NCBI RefSeq assembly: GCF_001748225.1
Contig: NZ_BDFE01000020.1
Span: forward strand, 1-64,000
Source: Desulfoplanes formicivorans
GTDB lineage: Bacteria; Desulfobacterota; Desulfovibrionia; Desulfovibrionales; Desulfomicrobiaceae
Direction of reading: 5' to 3'
Length of the DNA: 64,000 bases
Shown here: in pieces, positions 7,341-17,362 of the stretch
Numbering within the stretch: the first letter of the stretch is position 1
Layout: the number at the start of each line of letters is the position of its first letter
Notes under the pieces: generated by a model
The model's input: only the letters and a program-made list of their open reading frames with translations
Databases searched by the model: none
What the model was told of the DNA's origin: nothing
Translations under genes and position numbers: made by a program

Positions 7341-8525
7341 TCAAATGGTTTTTTGCAAAACCTGCAATTTTTTTTTCAATTCCATGATGCGAGCAAAGGA
7401 TCGCGCTATCCGGTCCCGGGAAATTTGTCCGGAGGTGACCAGATTGTTCATGACCTGAATGGCTTTGGCCGTGATGTCCGGATCGTATTCCAGGTTGTTG
7501 CCAAAGACGAGGATGTCCGCCCCGGCCTTGAGGGCATGATAAATGGCCTGTTTGAGGCCGTACTCGTTGGCGATGGCGCCCATCTGCATGTCGTCGGTCA
7601 GGATCACCCCGTCAAAACCCATATCCCGGCGCAAAAGATCGGTTATGGTTGCCCGGGACAGGGTGGCCGGAAACCGGGCGTCCAGCTGACGGTTGAAAAT
7701 ATGCGCGGTCATGATGGCGTCGCATGTTCCCTTGCTGACCAGTTGTCGGTAGGGGATGAGTTCCTGGGGTGACCATGTGGAAGAGACATCAGTGAAGCCC
7801 TGGTGGGAGTCGCTCCTGGCGCTTCCATGGCCGGGAAAGTGTTTGAGGCAGGAAAGAACTCCATACTCGTGCAGGCCCGTGATAAATGCCTCGGCATGGG
7901 CAACCACCTGGTGCGGATCGGATGAAAAACTCCGGCCAAGGTTGCCGATGGCCGGAGAACAGGGATTGACGTTCACGTCCACCACCGGGGCAAGATCCCA
8001 GTTGATGCCCACGTCTTTCAGGGTTTTTCCCGTTAGTTCACCGGCTTTCCGGGTTCTTTCCGGATCATGATCGCGCCCGAGGTCTTGGGCGCTGGGCAGG
8101 GCAGGGAAGCCGTATGCGGGCTTGAGCCTGGCCACACGTCCTCCTTCCTGATCAACCGCCACCAAAAGAGGAATGCTTGCATGATGCTTGAGCGTGCTGA
8201 CCAGCTTTTGGACCTGTTGGAACGAGGCTATGTTGCGTCCGCTCTGGTGCAGGTTGACGTCGTAATCAAATAAAATGACCGAGCCCAGATGGCGGTCTTT
8301 GATATCCCGGACGATGGGCGAGTTTTCGTCCACATTTTGGTCTCTGAACCCCACCATGAGCATCTGGCCCATCATGGTATCAAGATCAGGGGTTCTGGTT
8401 CCTGTTGCCGTGGCCTGTCTGGAACAGGCCGGGCAAAGAGACAGGACCAAGGCCAGCATGATGGGAAAAAGATGATTTTGCATGGTTATGAATGGGATAT
8501 GAAGGAGAAGGCGCACACGGCTCAT
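7341..8525 (-). CDS. nagZ: Beta-N-acetylhexosaminidase-like glycoside hydrolase family 3 protein
   Basis: Likely removes N-acetylglucosamine from cell-wall fragments or similar sugars. The family 3 (NagZ-type) barrel is clear: VAVDQEGGRVARL near the start of the barrel, the catalytic loop KHFPGHGSARSDSHQG with the Asp-His pair, and the nucleophile strand GFDGVILTDDMQMGAI. The N-terminus has a hydrophobic segment ending in a Cys (ALVLSLCPACSRQ), so the protein is probably exported and may be a lipoprotein, although PAC is not a canonical lipobox. Cytoplasmic NagZ lacks such a signal, so this is a periplasmic variant. Two starts are possible, 8525 and 8483; neither has a strong ribosome-binding site. 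Confidence 0.85.
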   Translation of the reverse strand: MSRVRLLLHIPFITMQNHLFPIMLALVLSLCPACSRQATATGTRTPDLDTMMGQMLMVGFRDQNVDENSPIVRDIKDRHLGSVILFDYDVNLHQSGRNIASFQQVQKLVSTLKHHASIPLLVAVDQEGGRVARLKPAYGFPALPSAQDLGRDHDPERTRKAGELTGKTLKDVGINWDLAPVVDVNVNPCSPAIGNLGRSFSSDPHQVVAHAEAFITGLHEYGVLSCLKHFPGHGSARSDSHQGFTDVSSTWSPQELIPYRQLVSKGTCDAIMTAHIFNRQLDARFPATLSRATITDLLRRDMGFDGVILTDDMQMGAIANEYGLKQAIYHALKAGADILVFGNNLEYDPDITAKAIQVMNNLVTSGQISRDRIARSFARIMELKKKLQVLQKTI

Positions 8526-8549
8526 TGAGATGCATGACGAAAATGTCTT

Positions 8550-9578
8550 TTATCCCAACGAGGCAACGTACCAGGCCGCGGTTGTGTCCAGCCCCTGGCG
8601 CACGCTGTGGGTTGGCTCATACCCGAGAAGGGTCCGGGCCCTGGTGATATCGGCCAGAGAGTGGCGCACATCGCCGGGTCTGAAATCCCTGTACACGGGA
8701 TCGGCAATGGTCAGATCAGGGCGCAGGTGGGCAACCCGGTCCCTGATGAGGGTAAAGAGTTCGTTCAGGGTTGTGCGTTCTCCAAAGGCCACGTTGTAGA
8801 CCTGACCGGCTGCGTCGGGATGGTCTGCCGTGGCCGCAAGGATGTTGGCCTGAACACAATTGTCGATGTAGCAGAAATCACGAGATGTCTCGCCGTCGCC
8901 GTTGATGTACACAGGCTTGTTGGCCAGCATGCTGGCAAACCATTTGGGCATGACCGCGGCATAGGCGCCGTTGGGGTCCTGACGGCGCCCAAAAATGTTG
9001 AAATAGCGCAGGCCAATGGCCTTGAAGCCATACGTTCTGGCAAACACGTCGGCGTAGAGTTCATTGACGTACTTGGTCACGGCATAGGGGGAGAGCGGAC
9101 GGCCGATGCGATCTTCGACCTTGGGCAGTCCGGGGTGGTCGCCGTAGGTGGAACTTGAGGCCGCATACACAAATCGTTTGATGCCGGCGTCGCGGGCCGC
9201 CACAAGCATGTTCAGAAATCCGGAAATATTGTTGGCATTGGTGGTTATCGGATCCTGGATGGACCGGGGCACTGATCCCAGGGCAGCCTGGTGAAGAACG
9301 TAGTCCGCATTGGCACAGACCTGCCTGCAGGTGTCCACATCCCGGATATCTCCCGTGACAAGGGAAAAACGGGCCCATTGATCCGCAGTAACCAGGTTGC
9401 GGACATCTTCGAGATTGTGGTGGTGGCCGGTGGAAAAATTGTCCAGTCCCACGACCTGTTGATCAAGTTTGAGCAGGCTTTCAAGAAGGTTGGAACCGAT
9501 GAAGCCGGCAACGCCGGTGATGACCCAGGTTCGGGGATCGCGGGTAAGGTGGTTTGTGATGGTTGAATAATGGCTCAT
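8550..9578 (-). CDS. wbpP: UDP-N-acetylglucosamine 4-epimerase, WbpP/TviC type
   Basis: An SDR-family NAD-dependent epimerase that interconverts UDP-GlcNAc and UDP-GalNAc or their uronic acids for surface polysaccharide. The nucleotide-binding motif is [13 protein letters not shown]. The catalytic set is [13 protein letters not shown] (Ser and flanking residues) with YAVTK (Tyr-x-x-x-Lys). WbpP hallmarks include [44 protein letters not shown] and [15 protein letters not shown]. The length of 342 residues fits. The internal Met at 9578 ([10 protein letters not shown]) is preferred over 9617 by comparison with the family. It is not within a visible polysaccharide cluster; its neighbours are a glycosidase and a regulator. 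Confidence 0.9.
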   Translation of the reverse strand: MSHYSTITNHLTRDPRTWVITGVAGFIGSNLLESLLKLDQQVVGLDNFSTGHHHNLEDVRNLVTADQWARFSLVTGDIRDVDTCRQVCANADYVLHQAALGSVPRSIQDPITTNANNISGFLNMLVAARDAGIKRFVYAASSSTYGDHPGLPKVEDRIGRPLSPYAVTKYVNELYADVFARTYGFKAIGLRYFNIFGRRQDPNGAYAAVMPKWFASMLANKPVYINGDGETSRDFCYIDNCVQANILAATADHPDAAGQVYNVAFGERTTLNELFTLIRDRVAHLRPDLTIADPVYRDFRPGDVRHSLADITRARTLLGYEPTHSVRQGLDTTAAWYVASLG

Positions 9579-9613
9579 GAAAGAAGGGGTTTGGGTTGGA
9601 CCAGAGGAAATAC

Positions 9614-9976
9614 TCATCCTCTGGCGTTGGAGAAGTCGTTTATTTTCCAGGAAAACTTTTCCTGGGCCTTGTGCAGGGCAAAGGTTTCAACCTCCTGCTG
9701 CCATGTACAGAAATTGTCCACCAGGGTATCGGCCATGTCCGAAAGCACGAACCCCTTGCGCCCGGCAACCTTGACCAGCAAGGGCTTGCCCAGGACTTCT
9801 TCGGTGGCCTTGATTTTCCCCCAGGCCGCCCTGTAGGACATGCCCAGTTCCTTGGCCGCCTTGTTCAGGGAGCCGAGTTCCTTGACCTTTTGCAAAAGAA
9901 GCACGCGCCCCATACCGAAGAACATGCCTTTGGGAGTCTCGAACCAGAGATGGGTTCTCATTGTGGTGGTAATCAT
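9614..9976 (-). CDS. ModE-like (LysR-type HTH) molybdate regulator domain
   Basis: A 120-residue protein that consists essentially of the ModE N-terminal winged helix. Signatures are [41 protein letters not shown] and the wing [12 protein letters not shown]. It lacks the C-terminal molybdate-binding (TOBE/MOP) domains of full ModE, a form that is common in anaerobes. The start at 9976 is chosen because AGGAGGA lies about 9 bases before it. Its targets cannot be read from the context. No molybdate transporter or cofactor gene is visible nearby. Confidence 0.8.
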   Translation of the reverse strand: MITTTMRTHLWFETPKGMFFGMGRVLLLQKVKELGSLNKAAKELGMSYRAAWGKIKATEEVLGKPLLVKVAGRKGFVLSDMADTLVDNFCTWQQEVETFALHKAQEKFSWKINDFSNARG

Positions 9977-10281
9977 GGTGGGCATTCCTCCTGGAAACGG
10001 ATCTGTTCGCACTAGCGGGTGCAAGCTGGCATCCCTGCAGCTCAAATATGTAACCAGAATGGGAGAGTCGGTCAATGAAGGAGGCCTTGTTCCTCGTCTT
10101 GTACCCTGTGGATGAAATCAGAGCTTGACCCCGTGGCACGCGTCCATCAAAATATATTCTTTGGTGTGGACGATTGTTGCGGTTCGCGGATTGAGTATGA
10201 GGAACGGTGCATGGTTGTTGTGAATCCCCTTTTTTCCCTTTGTGTGCCGGCCCTGGATGCGGGCACCGAGAACGAGTTGTC

Positions 10282-10776
10282 ATGATGCGGCGGGTGTGGG
10301 TCCGTTTGGGGCGCAGCCTCCGCTTTGCCTACTTGAAGATCCTGCGCATCAAGGCGCCTCCCCATTCCATTGGGTTGGGCATGGCCGTTGGCGTGTTTGT
10401 GGGCTGTCTTCCTGTTATCCCCTTTCAGACGGTCATTGCCGTGGCCTTGGCCTTTGTCCTGCGTTGCAGCAAGATTGCTGCGGCGTTGGGTACGTGGATT
10501 TCCAATCCCGCCAATGTGGTTTTTATCTATTATTTCCTCTACCAGATAGGCCGGCTGATTGTGCCCGGGGAGGTCCAGGGGTTTGATCCCGGACAGTTGG
10601 CCCTGGCCGACATGCTCACCTCGGGCTGGCATCTGGTCATGGTCATGAGCGTGGGCGGTCTGGTGATCGGTGTGCCTGCCGCCATTGGTACCTATTTTCT
10701 GACCGTCCGGATGGTCCTTATGTACCATCAGAAACGAGCTGCCCGTCGGATGAAGCGGGCGGCCCTTAAAAAATAG
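10282..10776 (+). CDS. DUF2062 membrane protein
   Basis: A membrane protein of about 164 residues. The DUF2062 pattern is clear: SIGLGMAVGVFVGCLPVIPFQT, then a second helix and the conserved WISNPANVVFIYYFLYQIGR. A further hydrophobic segment near the end (GGLVIGVPAAIGTYFLTVRMV) and a Lys/Arg-rich C-terminus (KRAARRMKRAALKK) follow. The family is widespread in proteobacteria and its biochemical role is unknown. The tandem ATGs at 10282 and 10285 are the likely starts; an upstream reading from 10207 lacks family sequence. Confidence 0.8.
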   Translation: MMRRVWVRLGRSLRFAYLKILRIKAPPHSIGLGMAVGVFVGCLPVIPFQTVIAVALAFVLRCSKIAAALGTWISNPANVVFIYYFLYQIGRLIVPGEVQGFDPGQLALADMLTSGWHLVMVMSVGGLVIGVPAAIGTYFLTVRMVLMYHQKRAARRMKRAALKK

Positions 10777-10856
10777 CGGTCGCGATTCCTCAAGCCTTTG
10801 GGTCTGACCCCTGGGGCTTGTCGACCCGTAACATCCCAATTGTTCAAGGATTACTC

Positions 10857-11642
10857 ATGACATTTGGCCATGCTGGTGCGGGGACGCATCGGCCCAAAAA
10901 GAGCCTGGGGCAGAATTTTCTTGTTGACGGAAATGTCATCCGGAAGATCGTTGATCAGCTTGCCATTGAGGCGGGTGATACGGTTTTTGAAATCGGTCCA
11001 GGTCGCGGCGCCTTGACCCGGGTTCTGGCCCAAAAGGCCCAAAGACTCTTTGTGCTGGAAAAGGACCGTGACCTTGTGTACGCCCTCAAGGCGCAACTGC
11101 CGGATCTGGGATGCATACTGGGTGATGGGCTTGATTTTGTTTGGGAAACCATTGGTGCTCTGCCATCCCTCAAGGTTGTGGGCAACCTTCCATATAATGT
11201 CGCATCGCCCATCATGTGGGAGGTGTTTAGTCGGGTCTGTCCGTTCACCTCATGCTGTTTCATGGTGCAAAAGGAGGTGGCCCTGCGCCTGACAGCCAGG
11301 CCGGGCTCCAAAACCTATGGCGGGCTCTCGGTGTGGGTGCAGACCTTTGCTGTGCCGCGCATCCTGTTTCATGTTTCGCCTTCCTGTTTTTATCCCCGTC
11401 CCAAGGTCGATTCCACGGTGGTCGGGTTTAAGCAACGTCCTTTTCCCGCGGTTGATCACGCCAAGCTGGCCCAGACAATTCATCTTTTGTTTCAGAAGAG
11501 ACGCAAGCAACTGGGCAATATCCTTAAACATGTGTGGAGTGAACAACTCGAGGCCTGGTTGGAACACGAAGGTATTGATCGGCGGGCACGCCCCGAGTCG
11601 CTCACGCCCGAGCAGTTCGTGACGTTGACCCATTGCCTGTGA
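10857..11642 (+). CDS. rsmA: 16S rRNA (adenine-1518/1519-N6)-dimethyltransferase
   Basis: Dimethylates two adjacent adenines in the 3' terminal hairpin of 16S rRNA during 30S maturation (KsgA). The N-terminal KKSLGQNFLVDGNVIRKI is diagnostic. It is followed by SAM motif I (VFEIGPGRGALTRVL), the acidic motif (LEKDRDL), the catalytic NLPYNVASP, and the C-terminal helical domain with FYPRPKVDSTVV and KRRKQLGNIL. It is 261 residues, a normal length. AAGGA lies 7 bases upstream of the ATG at 10857, which decides against a start at 10818. Confidence 0.95.
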   Translation: MTFGHAGAGTHRPKKSLGQNFLVDGNVIRKIVDQLAIEAGDTVFEIGPGRGALTRVLAQKAQRLFVLEKDRDLVYALKAQLPDLGCILGDGLDFVWETIGALPSLKVVGNLPYNVASPIMWEVFSRVCPFTSCCFMVQKEVALRLTARPGSKTYGGLSVWVQTFAVPRILFHVSPSCFYPRPKVDSTVVGFKQRPFPAVDHAKLAQTIHLLFQKRRKQLGNILKHVWSEQLEAWLEHEGIDRRARPESLTPEQFVTLTHCL

Positions 11643-11962
11643 AAATGTCTTACAAATGGCGCTATTCCAAAATTTTCCTTGACTTCGAGGATGAAATTTT
11701 GTTCTTGGCGGAAAGTCACGCTGTAAGACGTTCATTGTGCCCGCCAGAAGGATGGTGCGTGCAAGTAGACTTTCAGAATCGATTGGCTCTAGACAGAAGA
11801 AGCTCTTTGATCTACGAAGCGACCTGACTGTGCTGACGGTATTTAAGGCTGTGGCAGTTTTACGATTTCGCGGCGGATTGCGGTACGGTTTGAATATATA
11901 TTATTTCCATTCATGATAGTTGTCATGAACATGATCACTTTCTATTCAGGAGGAAGAGACTG
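11643..11962. other. Intergenic region before the HU gene
   Basis: About 320 bases without a supported gene. The AT-rich part at 11888-11910 (TTTGAATATATATTATTTCC) is the likely promoter area for the HU gene. Just after it TTCATGA (11910-11916) and TCATGAA (11923-11929) form a 7-bp inverted repeat that could be an operator or a leader hairpin. No terminator for rsmA was recognised. Confidence 0.4.
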
Positions 11963-12235
11963 ATGACAAAGGCTGAACTCGTAGCTAAAATGGCAGAAAA
12001 GGCCGAATTGACTAAAGCTCAGGCAGAAAAGGGACTGAACGCCTTTCTGGAATCCGTCCAGGAAACCTTGGTTGCCGAAGGCAAATTGACTCTGACTGGT
12101 TTTGGCACTTTTGTTGTCGAAGACCGCAAGGGTCGCAAGGGCCGCAACCCGCGCACGGGTGAAGAGATCGATATTCCGGCAAGCAAGGTTGTCCGTTTTC
12201 GGCCTGGCAAACTCCTGAAAGAAGCGGTCAAGTAA
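11963..12235 (+). CDS. hup: HU-family DNA-binding protein
   Basis: A 90-residue nucleoid protein that bends and compacts DNA as a dimer. MTKAELVAKMAEKAELTKAQAEKGLNAFLESV forms the helical dimer body. LTGFGTFVVEDRKGRKGRNPRTGEEIDIPASKVVRFRPGKLLKEAV gives the saddle and the Arg-rich beta arm with the conserved RNPRTG. The spacing fits HU better than IHF. AGGAGGAAG precedes the ATG by about 7 bases, a strong initiation site that matches an abundant protein. A small membrane protein follows at 15 bp. Confidence 0.97.
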   Translation: MTKAELVAKMAEKAELTKAQAEKGLNAFLESVQETLVAEGKLTLTGFGTFVVEDRKGRKGRNPRTGEEIDIPASKVVRFRPGKLLKEAVK

Positions 12236-12250
12236 TCTCTTGGAGGCGTC

Positions 12251-12442
12251 ATGATTCCTGGTGAAACCGTCCACAGCATGCTTCCGCAGGATCTGCCCTG
12301 GTGGGCTCCTGATCATGCGGTATTTTTCGGCGTCTTATATATCGTCTTGTTTGTCATTGGTACAGGGCTTGGCGTGGTTTTCCTGCAGTCTTTTATCGAG
12401 ACCATTAAGGAAGCCCGCAAGGAAGAGGCCGCTGCCAAATAA
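12251..12442 (+). CDS. Small single-span membrane protein downstream of HU
   Basis: 63 residues: an amphipathic start (MIPGETVHSMLPQDLPWWAPDH), one long hydrophobic helix (AVFFGVLYIVLFVIGTGLGVVFLQSF) and a charged tail (KEARKEEAAAK). GGAGG 9 bases upstream and the 15-bp gap to the HU gene indicate a two-gene operon closed by the terminator at 12499. A protein of this kind next to HU is familiar from Desulfovibrio-type genomes, but no function is known to me. Confidence 0.75.
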   Translation: MIPGETVHSMLPQDLPWWAPDHAVFFGVLYIVLFVIGTGLGVVFLQSFIETIKEARKEEAAAK

Positions 12443-12498
12443 AATTACCTGTGATCCCTGAAATACAAGGGATTGCATTGGAATAGTTGGACATTGAA

Positions 12499-12532
12499 GA
12501 GGAAACCCCGACAATTGGGGTTTCCTCTTTTT
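12499..12532 (+). terminator. Intrinsic terminator of the HU operon
   Basis: Perfect 11-bp arms GAGGAAACCCC (12499-12509) and GGGGTTTCCTC (12517-12527) with a 7-base loop, followed by TTTTT. Confidence 0.95.
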
Positions 12533-12601
12533 ATGCTTGCCAATATTTTCTTTTTTGTATATTTGACATGTTTCCAAATTTGCACGTGGGAGGTGATTCT
12601 A

Positions 12602-12802
12602 TTGCCAGGAGTTGTGTTAGGTGACAACGATACCTTTGATTATTCGCTCCGTAAGTTCAAGAAGCAGGTCGAAAAGGCCGGTATTCTCTCCGAACTCAAG
12701 AAGCGTCAGCATTACGAGAAGCCCAGCATCCAGAAGAAGAAGAAAGAGGCTGCCGCCCGTAAACGTTTGATGAAAAAGATGCGCAAAATCCAGATGATGT
12801 AG
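12602..12802 (+). CDS. rpsU: 30S ribosomal protein S21 (TTG start)
   Basis: A 66-residue small-subunit protein near the mRNA entry and 16S 3' end region. [54 protein letters not shown] is the S21 sequence, with the Lys/Arg-rich C-terminal helix. No ATG gives a family-like start. GGGAGGTGA at 12588-12596 sits 5 bases before the TTG at 12602, which puts the first residue directly before PGVV. The upstream in-frame reading from 12473 passes through the HU terminator and can be discarded. Confidence 0.93.
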   Translation: MPGVVLGDNDTFDYSLRKFKKQVEKAGILSELKKRQHYEKPSIQKKKKEAAARKRLMKKMRKIQMM

Positions 12803-13066
12803 GGCATATGCTACGTTTTTTCTTTCTGTGATATTGCTCGACCTGCACCCGTTCCGGCATGTACCGGGGCGGGTGTACTTCATGCTGGATCCGGCCAGTC
12901 CTGCCTTGTTTCTGCGCCCAATCCGCATCCCCAGGCCAACGCCGATTGCCATCTCCCCGAATCGGCATGCTCGCAGGTCGACTCTGCCTGCTCAGCGTTT
13001 CCGAACCGCGATGATTCCTTTCGCGGATCACATCCAGAATTTCAAAACCCGGTTTTCCCCCATTTT

Positions 13067-15358
13067 ATGGATTCCAGAACACTGACTTTGTTGGATTATC
13101 CCAAAGTGCTTGAGCTGCTTTCTCATCACGCCTTTTCCCTGGCCGGGAAGGGGGCCTGCAGGGAGCTTATGCCGTGCACAAGCCAGGATCGTCTGTCCCA
13201 TGAGGTGGGACTTTTGCAGCAGGCTCTTGCCTGGTTCGGCGAGACCGGGCATGTTTTTCCTGCATTTCCCGAACTCGATGGGGTGCTTGCCTTTGTGGGG
13301 CAGCCGGCAGCGATTTTGGACAAGGACGGGCTCTGGGCTGTTTTCAGGATGCTTGAAACCGCCAAGACAGGACGCGATGCCGTTTTGGACGCACCCTCCA
13401 AGCGCTTTACCCTGCTTGTGGATGCGGCCGATCAGGTGACGTGGCCTTCCAAAACCTGGTCGGGTCTCAAACGGTGCATGAACAGCGAAGGGGAACTCAA
13501 GGACGAAAGTTCTCCGGGGCTCTATTCCGTGCGTCAGGAGATGCGGTCCATTCTGGCTCGGTGTACCCGCAAGGTGCATGATTTTTTCGGGGACAAGGAC
13601 GTCCTTTCTTTTTTGCAAGACGAATTTCTGACCATTTCCGCAGACAGATATGTCCTTGCGGTCAAATCCAATTTCAAGGGCAAGATCAAGGGTATTGTCC
13701 ATGATTTTTCCCAGACCGGTGAAACCTGTTACATTGAGCCCCTTTTCCTGGTGGAGCTGAACAATCAGGTCCGGGACCTCAAGCAGGAGGAGCGCGAGGA
13801 AGAGCGCAAGGTACTCACCCTGCTCACGGATCTGGTTCGTCAGGAAGCGGCAGGTATTCGGGAGATGTACGACTGGCTGGTCATGATGGATGTGCTGCAG
13901 GCCAAGGTTCGTCTGGCGGCATCTCTGGACGGGATCGTGCTGCACATGGAACCAGGCGCGCCCCTTGCCCTCAAGAGCGCTCGTCATCCGCTGCTGGCCT
14001 TGCAGGGAAATGCCGTGGTGCCCGTGGACATTGAACTTGAGCCCGATCAAAAGGGACTGATTGTCAGCGGCGGCAATGCCGGGGGCAAGACCGTCAGCCT
14101 CAAGACCCTGGGGCTCATTGCCCTCATGGCCCGAACAGCACTGCCCGTTCCCGTGGCCCCGGAAAGCCGGCTGCCCCTTCTTGATCAGGTTTTTGTTTCC
14201 ATGGGCGACGAGCAGAGTCTTGAGGAAAGCTTGAGTACCTTTACGGCCCAGATTCGACATTTTGCCCGGCTCTGGCCGCATATCGGTCCGGCCACCCTGG
14301 TTATTCTGGATGAATTCGGCATGGGCACGGATCCCAGCCAGGGGGCTGCCCTGGCCCAGGCCGTGGTGGACGGGCTGCTCGAGCGGGACAGCTTTGTAGC
14401 CGTTGCCACACATTTTCCGGCCCTCAAGGTCTACGGCCTGACCAAACAGCAGGTACGTGCGGCATCGGTCTTGTTCGATCCGAGAACCAAAAAGCCGCTG
14501 TACAAGCTTGTCTATGATCAGGTCGGGGCCAGTCAGGCCCTTGATGTGGCCAGGGAGCAGGGCCTGGACGCGTCCATATTGGCCCGGGCCGAGGAATATC
14601 TTCTGCTTGAAGGGGGGGATACCCGGGACATCTTCAACCGTCTCAACGCCCTGGCCGAGAGCAAGGAAAAAGAGCTTGACCGTCTGAAAAAGCGCGAGGC
14701 CGTGCTGGAAGAAAAATGGGCCCGGCGGCAACAGCGCTTCGAGCGGGAACGTGCCGAGCTCGTCAAGGGGCTGGAGGCCAGATCCCAGGAGATTGTTCGT
14801 GCCTGGCGCCAGGGCCGTCTGGGCCGCAAGCAGGCCTTGAGCAAGCTGGCCGAGGCCAGGAAACAGATTGCACCAGCACCTCGGGAATCGACCACCAGAG
14901 GGTTTGCATGGGCGGATCTCGCTCCAGGCAAACGGGTTGTTTACACCTCATGGGACAAGTCCGCTGTTGTCGAGGCCCTGGACCAACGCAAAAAACGGGT
15001 CAAGATCAATGCCGGAGGTCTGGCGGTCTGGGTCGGTATCGAAGACCTTGCCCCGGACAGGCCCGCAACCGCCAAGAGTCCAGGGTACACGGTGAACAGC
15101 GGTCAGGTGGCCGGTTCCCTTATGCGGCTGGATCTGCGGGGAATGCGCGCCGATGAGGCCCAGGCTCGGCTTGAATCCTTTCTGGACAGTGCGATCCTCA
15201 AGGGGGGATGTGAACTGGAGATCATCCACGGCAAGGGAACCGGCGTGCTCAAAACCGTGGCTCACGAGGTCCTCCAGGGCTTTCCCGGGGTCCAATCCTT
15301 TGCCTTGGCCAATGCGGATGAAGGCGGCGATGGCATGACCCGGGTCGTTCTGGAATAA
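13067..15358 (+). CDS. mutS2: Endonuclease MutS2
   Basis: A MutS-family ATPase with a C-terminal Smr nuclease, linked to suppression of recombination and, in other bacteria, to rescue of collided ribosomes. The N-terminal region (TLLDYPKVLELLSHHAFSLAGK) is typical of MutS2. The ATPase core has Walker A GGNAGGKT near residues 335-342 and the Walker B region VILDEFGMGTDPSQGAALAQ. A long Lys/Glu/Arg-rich coiled coil covers roughly 520-600. The Smr domain (LDLRGMRADEAQARLESFLD, IIHGKGTGVL) ends the 763-residue protein. The mismatch-recognition domain I of MutS is absent, as expected. The 264 bp upstream hold no gene that I can support. Confidence 0.95.
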   Translation: MDSRTLTLLDYPKVLELLSHHAFSLAGKGACRELMPCTSQDRLSHEVGLLQQALAWFGETGHVFPAFPELDGVLAFVGQPAAILDKDGLWAVFRMLETAKTGRDAVLDAPSKRFTLLVDAADQVTWPSKTWSGLKRCMNSEGELKDESSPGLYSVRQEMRSILARCTRKVHDFFGDKDVLSFLQDEFLTISADRYVLAVKSNFKGKIKGIVHDFSQTGETCYIEPLFLVELNNQVRDLKQEEREEERKVLTLLTDLVRQEAAGIREMYDWLVMMDVLQAKVRLAASLDGIVLHMEPGAPLALKSARHPLLALQGNAVVPVDIELEPDQKGLIVSGGNAGGKTVSLKTLGLIALMARTALPVPVAPESRLPLLDQVFVSMGDEQSLEESLSTFTAQIRHFARLWPHIGPATLVILDEFGMGTDPSQGAALAQAVVDGLLERDSFVAVATHFPALKVYGLTKQQVRAASVLFDPRTKKPLYKLVYDQVGASQALDVAREQGLDASILARAEEYLLLEGGDTRDIFNRLNALAESKEKELDRLKKREAVLEEKWARRQQRFERERAELVKGLEARSQEIVRAWRQGRLGRKQALSKLAEARKQIAPAPRESTTRGFAWADLAPGKRVVYTSWDKSAVVEALDQRKKRVKINAGGLAVWVGIEDLAPDRPATAKSPGYTVNSGQVAGSLMRLDLRGMRADEAQARLESFLDSAILKGGCELEIIHGKGTGVLKTVAHEVLQGFPGVQSFALANADEGGDGMTRVVLE

Positions 15359-15558
15359 CGCTGATGGGGAGGCTGGATCGGCGCCCCCCCCGGTTGTGCA
15401 ACACAGGGAGTTTGCAGGAAAGCATGATGGCACGCACGGGCGTGCGGATCTGAAACAGCTGATGATCCGTGATCTATCTGGAGAGGCTGCGGCTTGCAAT
15501 CTGCGTTGGCCGCTGCTGTTGGTGATCTTCTCCTTTCTTGTTCTGTACACAGGTGCTC

Positions 15559-17259
15559 ATGGCAAAATTTGATTCCAACACCGTGGAGGCCATCAAGGCC
15601 AGGATTGACATCCTTGATCTCATTGGTCGCTATGTGGAACTCAAGCCCGTGGGGGAAAACTGGGTTGCTCCCTGTCCCTTTCATCAGGAGACCAAGCCCT
15701 CGTTTTCCGTGAGCCCTGCGCGTGGCTTTTACTATTGTTTTGGATGCCAGGCAGCCGGCGACGTGATCGAGTTCTACCGCGCCATCAATGGCCTCAGTTT
15801 TCCCGAGGCTGTTGAACAGCTTGCCCGTGAGGCCGGGGTGGAGCTTCGCCCTGAAACACCTGGTGGGTACAAGAGACGTGAGGTCAAGGCCGAATGTTTC
15901 GAATTGCACGCACGGGCCCAGCGATTTTTTCAAAACGCCCTTGCTGCCCGGGGTGCGGAAAAGGCCCGGGCCTATCTGGACAGGCGGCATATTTCCCATG
16001 ACATGAGGGAACGCTTTGGCCTCGGGTGGGGACCTGATTCCTGGAACAGTCTCAAGGATCATTTGCAACAGCTGGGCTATCCCCAAGAGGCCGGTGTCAC
16101 GGCAGGGCTTCTTTCACACAACAAGGCAGGCCGGGTCTATGACCGCTTTCGGGGGCGGATCATGTTTCCGATCCACAATCTGGCCGGTCAGGTCATTGCC
16201 TTTGGCGGTCGGGGGATCGAGGAGGATCAGGAACCCAAATATCTGAATTCCAGCGAGACCCCCATTTATACCAAGGGAGATCATCTCTACGGATTGTTTC
16301 AGGCCCGACGATCCATATCCAGTGAAAAATCAGTGCTCCTCACCGAGGGGTACGTGGATGTCATCACCTTGCACCAGCACGGATTTTCCCATGCCTGCGG
16401 GGTTCTCGGCACGGCCCTGACGCCCCGTCAGGTGCACCGGCTGGCGGGCTTGGCCAAGGAAATTATCCTGCTTTTTGATGGTGACAGGGCCGGGCGCAAG
16501 GCGGCCTTGCGCAGCGCCCTGATGGTGCTTTCCGAAGGGGTTTCCTGTCGGGTGGTCATGTTTCCCGAGGGCGAGGATGCGGATTCCCTGCTGCGGAAAA
16601 AGGGCAGGGATGTTTTTGCCGATCTGCTGGCAAATGCCCGTGACGGCCTTGCCTTCTGCCTTGCGGTGGTTAGAGAGAATGAATCGCCCAAGGAAATCAT
16701 GCGATGGGCTGTTTCTTTTATTCAGGGGTTGAAGGAGGTTTCCTGGCAGGCCTTTTACATCCCCAAGATAGCCGAAGGCCTCGGGGTCTCGGAAAAGGAA
16801 CTTCGCGAGGCCATTGGTCAACCGGGTACAACCCAAAGTCCCAAGGCGATCCAGCTGCATCTTTGCGGTCCGGCCCAGCGGGACCGGGAACTGTTGTCAT
16901 TTGCCATCAGGTTCCCCCAGTACCTCGAACGCCTGGAGGAATACCACTTTGCTTCCAGCCTGTGTACCCAGCGTGGCCGGGAATTTTGGGAAAAACTTCT
17001 TCAGTATGGTCACGACCATCTGCTCTCCCATCTTGATGAGGGGGAGCGGACTTTTTTTGTCAAATGCCAGATGCAGCAGAAAGCCTCTCCCGAGGCCGAA
17101 CTTGAGGAGTGGCAGGGGCTCAAGGAATTCATGGCCCGGAATGTGTCCAAAACACGCCGGAAACATCTGAAAATGGCTCTGGCCCGGGCCCAGCAGGACG
17201 GTGACATTGGGGAGGTCAAGCGGATTCTCGCGCAATTGCAGGACATTATCGTTCATTAA
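15559..17259 (+). CDS. dnaG: DNA primase
   Basis: Makes the RNA primers for DNA replication. The N-terminal zinc ribbon has Cys39, His42, Cys60 and Cys63 (CPFH, then YYCFGC), followed by the RNA polymerase core and a TOPRIM domain with [12 protein letters not shown] and [12 protein letters not shown]. The C-terminal DnaB-interacting region is short and divergent, as usual. It is 566 residues. AGGTG four bases before the ATG at 15559 supports that start over 15538. It is followed by rpoD at 103 bp, so the two form a macromolecular synthesis operon. Here rpsU is separate from dnaG-rpoD, with mutS2 between. Confidence 0.96.
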   Translation: MAKFDSNTVEAIKARIDILDLIGRYVELKPVGENWVAPCPFHQETKPSFSVSPARGFYYCFGCQAAGDVIEFYRAINGLSFPEAVEQLAREAGVELRPETPGGYKRREVKAECFELHARAQRFFQNALAARGAEKARAYLDRRHISHDMRERFGLGWGPDSWNSLKDHLQQLGYPQEAGVTAGLLSHNKAGRVYDRFRGRIMFPIHNLAGQVIAFGGRGIEEDQEPKYLNSSETPIYTKGDHLYGLFQARRSISSEKSVLLTEGYVDVITLHQHGFSHACGVLGTALTPRQVHRLAGLAKEIILLFDGDRAGRKAALRSALMVLSEGVSCRVVMFPEGEDADSLLRKKGRDVFADLLANARDGLAFCLAVVRENESPKEIMRWAVSFIQGLKEVSWQAFYIPKIAEGLGVSEKELREAIGQPGTTQSPKAIQLHLCGPAQRDRELLSFAIRFPQYLERLEEYHFASSLCTQRGREFWEKLLQYGHDHLLSHLDEGERTFFVKCQMQQKASPEAELEEWQGLKEFMARNVSKTRRKHLKMALARAQQDGDIGEVKRILAQLQDIIVH

Positions 17260-17362
17260 TGACGACAACTCGGCCACCTATCATCAACGCGTGCGGATAC
17301 CAACAGGGGCGTTGGGGTGCATGGTGGCCGGATACATACGGAACGTTTCGCAAGGGGGAAGG

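Noticed and set aside
11633-11827. 64-codon frame after rsmA
   Set aside because: It overlaps the rsmA stop and shows no ribosome-binding site or family match.
13028-14731. 567-codon open frame on the minus strand
   Set aside because: It lies antisense to mutS2, whose protein is fully conserved. The antisense product shows no family pattern.
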